Below, piece after piece: positions 59,353 through 64,000 of a stretch of 64,000 nt of DNA (its first letter is position 1; every line of letters starts with the position of its first letter). The position numbers and the translations under genes are program-made. Below the pieces are notes generated by a model. It saw only the letters and a list, made by a program, of their open reading frames with translations. It was not told the DNA's origin and made no database searches. The stretch is from Phymorhynchus buccinoides (lineage: Eukaryota; Mollusca; Gastropoda; Neogastropoda; Raphitomidae): the NCBI GenBank assembly GCA_017654935.2, contig CM065694.1, forward strand, positions 1,816,013 through 1,880,012. Direction: 5' to 3'.

Positions 59353-59750
59353 AAGATGTGCCGCCACCCCTACATTTCTCGGTTAATTCCATGTTTCCGT
59401 TTTTGCCTTTCTTACCAAACATGAAGCTGTATTTTATGAACATTTTCAGCTAATTATCTTTCTTCAATAATTAATTGCAGTCATGATAAAGGCCATTATC
59501 TAATAGGACCCCCCCATGTACTGCAGTACACCGCAGCATTTGTCAGTCGTGGTTCATTGCGTTTTTCCGTCTTATAGGGGGAGGGGGGGGGGGGGGGTAG
59601 GGTTAGGGTTAGGGTTAGGGTTAGTATTCAAAAAAGATAATTAGCTGAAAATGTTCATAAAATACAGCTTTATGTTTGGAAAGAAAGGCAAAAACGGAAA
59701 AATGGAATTAACAGAGAAATGCAGAGGGGGGGGGGGGCACATCTTCACCT
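59353..59750. mobile_element. Foldback element with telomere-like core
   Basis: The left arm (GATGTGCCGCCACCCC, TTTTTGCCTTTCTTACC, GAAGCTGTATTTTATGAAC) is inverted in the right arm (about 59630-59745). Between them are a G run and four TTAGGG repeats (59598-59624). A single-arm relative is at 63736-63925. Confidence 0.75.
59598..59624 (+). repeat. Interstitial telomere-like (TTAGGG)4
   Basis: TAGGGTTAGGGTTAGGG continuing to GGGTTAG, four units of the metazoan telomere repeat. It is embedded in a foldback element, not at a chromosome end. Confidence 0.9.
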
Positions 59751-59793
59751 TTGCCTAAAATTATAGAGAGAGAGAGGGGTGGGTGGTAGGTGG

Positions 59794-60060
<267 letters not shown>

Positions 60061-60069
60061 GTGAGGGGG

Positions 60070-60191
<122 letters not shown>

Positions 60192-60435
60192 TACCCAAAT
60201 GATCAACTATGATAAATAAAATCTGGCTTTAAAAAGCAGGAAGATTCACCTTCACCTAAAAGCCAAGACGATTTGCTTGTTTCGTGGTAGGTTTGGGCAC
60301 AAAAGTGGAAAGTAGTAAATCAGAGCTTAATTGAGAAACATGACAATCTTTGGACTCATTCAGACTCATTTCATCTACTCACTTAGGCGAACCGAAAACT
60401 TCACAGCCAGTTTAAGTTGTTGCACGTTTCATGTA

Positions 60436-60590
60436 ATTCCAAAAACTCTATGTGTGATGGGATTTGTGTGCCTTAACTACTATTAAAAGCTCAATTGTCT
60501 TGGTAAGGCAAAAACTGTATGTGTGATGGGATTTGTGTGCCTTAACTACTATTAAAAGCTCAATTGTCTTGGTAAGGCAAAAACTCTAGT
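60436..60590. repeat. 71-bp direct duplication
   Basis: TGTGTGATGGGATTTGTGTG and AAAGCTCAATTGTCTTGG occur twice in tandem. Non-coding. Confidence 0.9.
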
Positions 60591-61117
60591 CTCATCAAAG
60601 TTTGTTGTGTTTTAAACCATGCAGCAAAACAGCGATTTTATGATTTGTTGTTGTCATACCATGGCTAAAAGACTCCAGGGATCATCCCAACAGCTGAAGC
60701 ACTTGAACACTATGGTACAAATGCACCAGATAGGGATGAGAACATTCCATGTATGACCATTTTTTATTACCCCGCCACGTGGGCAGCCACACTCCGACTT
60801 CGGAGGATTATGACTTAATTTCAAGGAATAGTTGATGGTGCATGTCTTATTATTAAGTCTGTGGTGTAACTGAATTTTAGAAATAAAATTAAAAAGGTTA
60901 AGAAAAAAATGACACTAGATTTTACAGCTTTCATTAAAATAGCAATGGCCTTCACTGTTCCAAGAGGGCTAGTTTCTTCTTTACACCACTTGCATAATAA
61001 ACTTTATACATTTGAGTGATCACATGACTTACTTTAAGGGTGTTCAATGGCCAAATGGTGGGTTTTTTTTGTGGTTGTCTTACAACCAGCATTGATGGAA
61101 AGAAAACAGAAATGCTT

Positions 61118-61225
61118 AAAAAAAACTGAAACAGACTGCAACACACGGTTGATTTATGTTTTAAAAAACAAAACAGACTGCAACACACGGTTGATTTATG
61201 TTTTAAAAAACTGAAACAGACTGCA
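61118..61225. repeat. About 45-bp repeat, three copies
   Basis: Units share AAACAGACTGCAAC and GGTTGATTTATGTTTTAAAA. The third runs into sequence inverted relative to 25740-25810. Confidence 0.8.
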
Positions 61226-61899
61226 ACGTCACTGGAACATATAACAAACAAACAACTACACGATGATCATTTACGCATTGGACTGTAGAGGGGAAGTATT
61301 GTTTTTTAAATTTTGATCTTGTTTTTTTGCTCCTTTTGTTGCCTACTTTTTGCTCCTTTCGTTATATTTGCTGTTTAATTGTTTCTCTACGGTATGTTGA
61401 TAAGGCGCATTCGCCGAAATATCCAGTAGTTTTGTTTGTTGTCTCTTGTGAATAAAATAACGTCACTTTACACTTGTCGTCTAGTTGTTTGTTTGTTGTA
61501 TTTATGTTTCAAAAACAAAGAAAAATGTTTCACATCTCAGGTCTTCAAACCTACAGAAATGCCCATCTACATTCACAGAATTGTTTTTTAAACATACCAA
61601 AAACACACATGAAAGAACATCACAAGTGCTCATAATAAAAGCGACAATAAGCTATAGTGTGTGTGTGTGTGTGTGCACGCGCGCATGTTTTCCTTAGGCA
61701 GCCAACTTCATCACGTTGAAGATACTGCTGCACTTTAGGGGGTAGTACAAAAGAGACAGACAATAACAGCAAAAGATAGAGAATAGACAGTAAAATGATA
61801 TGGGGAGAAAGAAATCATCCCAAGATAGTCAAAAATAACTGAAGTATTCATAGTTGTGTGTGTGTGTGTGTGTGTGTGCGCGTGTGCGTGTGAGTGTGT

Positions 61900-61985
61900 C
61901 AATCAATCAATCAATCAAAAACTTTAATGATCCCTGGGGAAATTTACAAACCACATTCACAGGCTCGATAAACAAACAATACTAA
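61900..61985 (-). mobile_element. LINE 3' end fragment, minus orientation
   Basis: CAATCAATCAATCAATCAAA is followed by AACTTTAATGATCCCTGGGG. On the minus strand this reads CCCCAGGGATCATTAAAGTT with a TTGATTGA tail, a frequent non-LTR 3' terminus. No coding part seen. Confidence 0.6.
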
Positions 61986-62090
61986 AACATACATTATATA
62001 TAACTCAAACATCACAGCGTGTGTATGTGTGCGAGCGTGTGTATGTGTGCGAGCGTGTGTATGTGTGCGCGTGCGTGCTTGCGCGGGTCC

Positions 62091-62308
62091 TGTCGCATGA
62101 AAAAGGTAGCTGGTAAAAATAAGTAGCTCGCTGCCTATGACAGTGTGTATTTGCGACATTGAGCATGAACCACAAAGTTCACTTTTTTCTAGGGTTGGTT
62201 TGGTAAATGGTTAATGTACAGAAAAAGTGAAATTTGTGGTTGTCGCAAATACAGACTCTCATAGTAGCGAGCTACTTATTTTTACGAGCTACCTTTTTTC
62301 ATGCGACA
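62091..62308. mobile_element. Foldback MITE
   Basis: TGTCGCATGAAAAAGGTAGC at the left is inverted at the right (GCTACCTTTTTTCATGCGACA). Inner arms AATAAGTAGCTCGCT and AGCGAGCTACTTATT and TATTTGCGACA/TGTCGCAAATA also pair. 218 bp, non-coding. Confidence 0.85.
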
Positions 62309-62680
62309 TGTACCAAACCCTAAAAAGTTGACACCAACTAGGCCTACCCACGGACGATAAACCTTGCCTGGGCCCCCAAACGAACGCCTTCTCACCCACC
62401 TACCCACCCCACTTGCACAGATACCGGTAATCTCCAGAGACCCGCATCAGAAGCAATTAAAAAACAACACCACAACAACCACCCCCTTCACCAGCTGTTC
62501 ACACCCCCCCCCCCCCCCTTCCCACTCATTCACCTCTTGAAAACCTTTTGTTTGAAGAAGTTCGCGTTGATGAAAAATAAGCCCCCACTACGCACAGACT
62601 CGCCCCCCCCGGAGACAAACAATGGCACGAGTTTTTAATGAAAGTTTCCTCGCCCTTATCCCGTTCGATGCCAAACTTAC

Positions 62681-62691
62681 CTACCTTCCAT
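62681..62691 (-). CDS. Candidate short ARID1 start exon (speculative)
   Basis: On the minus strand AGCAATGGAAGGTAG precedes a strong GTAAGT donor (62680-62675). The ATG has G at -3 and G at +4. Spliced to the inner AG of exon w1 (exon starting at 58573), it would read MEGSHGEEVKVE in frame. This could be a real start of a short form, or chance. The longer human N-terminus argues that other exons lie beyond the window. Confidence 0.2.
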
Positions 62692-62879
62692 TGCTTTTTT
62701 TAAACATACACAAAAACGAAAGGGAAGCCTTTTGGAGTCAGAAGCGCTTCAGGAGTGGGAAAATCCTTTTGAAACAAAACAAAGAAAAACGAAGTGGCCT
62801 GTTTTTCTCCCTCCTAAACGCTAACTATAGGCCTACTGCTTCCCGTGTGTGTCAGCCACACAGCCAACGCGGGTAAAGG

Positions 62880-63735
62880 TAAGAGAAGCTCGGTAAAGAA
62901 GGAGGAAGGTAGAGAAGGGGATTAGAAGGGGGGACGGGGAAACAGTGTGTTGTGTGGTAGGCTAGCTGGCCTTGCTGTCGACTGACTGCCAAGCCCTCGC
63001 TTTTCTCTCCCTTCTCCGTTTTCTTTCTTTCTCTCTCTCTCTCTCTACTCGCTAGCTATGTTATGTACAGACACACACAGCCAGTCGGACCAGTCGAGGC
63101 AGGGACTAAATTTATCTCAACGATCCACTTCACCAAGCAAGGCACACATAGGGCTGACAGAGAGAGAGAGAGAGAGAGAGAAGAGTTGGCGTTGTTCACT
63201 AGGCTATGTCTACCTTGCTGTACTGTTCAGTCTTCATCATCTCTGTACGTCCGTCAGTCTGTCTGTCTATGCCTAAGTTTTATACAGAGAGATCTGACAG
63301 GGCTGTATGTGCTTATGCCTCGTATATTATTCTGCCGTTTTCACTGTTCATGTCTCTCTCTCTCTCAATGCACAATCCCCCCCCCCCCCCCCCCCCCCCC
63401 CCTCATCTTTCAACGCAAGGCAATTATTTCCTTTACGCGTTCTCCACATGAGGAACCCCCCCCCCTCCCCCCCCCCCCCCCCCCCCCCAACACACACTCT
63501 CTCAACTTGAAAGAGACAGTAAAAAGGTGTTTTCTGCCAGGAACGGTATTTCCCCAAAGCAATTCATCCCCCATCCCCGCCCATCAAACTCCCCACCCTC
63601 CCTCCCTTTCATCTCGATCGGCGTTTCCCCCTAAAGCGACTAATCCCGCACACTCCAGCCAGTAGAGGCGCACGAAATTGCATCTGTTTGTATACTTACT
63701 ACTTCTGTGTCAATAATTCCTTTGATGGTTTAAGG
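62880..63735. other. Low-complexity region, no gene recognised
   Basis: Contains CT/GA tracts (63030, 63161-63180) and poly-C runs (63378-63402, 63459-63488). Open frames are composition-driven. A promoter could lie here but no core element could be supported. Confidence 0.45.
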
Positions 63736-63925
63736 GTAAAGGTAAAGATGTGCCACCCCCCATGCATTTCTCAGTTCATTCTATTTTTCCGTTTTTGCCT
63801 TTCTTACCATACATAAAGCTGTATTTTAGGAAGATTTTTTTAGCTAATAACCTTTTTGGAATACTAACCCTAGCCCTAAACCTAACCCTACCCCCCACTA
63901 TGTACTGCAGTACACCGCGATTTGT
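63736..63925. mobile_element. Single-arm copy of the telomere-core foldback element
   Basis: GGTAAAGATGTGCCACCCCC, TTTTTGCCTTTCTTACCATA and GAAGC-less AAAGCTGTATTTTAGG match the 59.35-kb left arm. Then CTAACCCTAGCCCTAAACC (degenerate CCCTAA repeats) and ATGTACTGCAGTACACCGC follow. Confidence 0.75.
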
Positions 63926-64000
63926 CACAGTTGTGGTTGGATGGAAGTTCAGTTTAACGTCGCGTATCGGCTTTCGCCATGTACGACGGGCTGAACAAAC

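Noticed and set aside
59598..59624. Chromosome end
   Set aside because: Only four TTAGGG units, embedded in a foldback element with unique DNA on both sides.

Overview
The window looks like nuclear DNA of a mollusc, probably a gastropod; that placement is inference from style (dense L2-like retrotransposons, many short inverted-repeat elements, long GA and GT tracts and minisatellites), not from a marker gene. No prokaryotic operon structure, rRNA, tRNA or CRISPR array was recognised.

One host gene dominates and runs on the minus strand: the ARID1 (BAF250/Osa) subunit of the BAF-type SWI/SNF chromatin remodelling complex. Twelve exons can be placed between 58581 and 13054. Each has GT/AG boundaries, every junction is phase-compatible, and together they make 6744 nt (2247 codons plus a stop). 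The order is: an N-terminal low-complexity region (58.6-42.7 kb), the ARID DNA-binding domain split over two exons (35.4-33.8 kb), a Gly/Pro/Met/Ser-rich linker (29.3-20.2 kb), the conserved SVEATQP...KRRRLT block (16.7 kb) and the large BAF250_C terminal exon (15.3-13.05 kb). A likely 3' UTR reaches about 10.7 kb. The true start codon is not certain: the first exon in the window has no Met, and in human ARID1A several hundred residues precede the matching point.

The first 8.2 kb (downstream of ARID1) is a graveyard of 5'-truncated non-LTR retrotransposons, including one L2-like copy with a 427-codon open reverse-transcriptase frame. The introns carry many MITE-like elements: piggyBac-like (TTAA ends), TTA-flanked, hairpin/foldback, a CATGGGTGC family, a CAGACCTGTTTAC family and a GGACTATAA family.

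The most unusual feature is a set of minisatellite arrays that begin exactly at ARID1 splice junctions and copy them. Six junctions are affected: the donor of exon w1 (45-bp unit), the acceptor of w5 (about 85 bp), the acceptor of w7 (74-77 bp), the acceptor of w8 (82 bp), the donor of w11 (61 bp) and the acceptor of w12 (78 bp). The copies leave dozens of decoy splice sites next to the real ones. Most decoys would lead to a quick stop codon; the 45-bp donor array would instead add 15 in-frame residues per unit for the first two units. The 82-bp array looks like about twelve copies of a 35-nt exon plus a 47-nt intron. Whether any decoy is used needs RNA data.

Regions not listed as features are introns or intergenic DNA in which nothing further was recognised.
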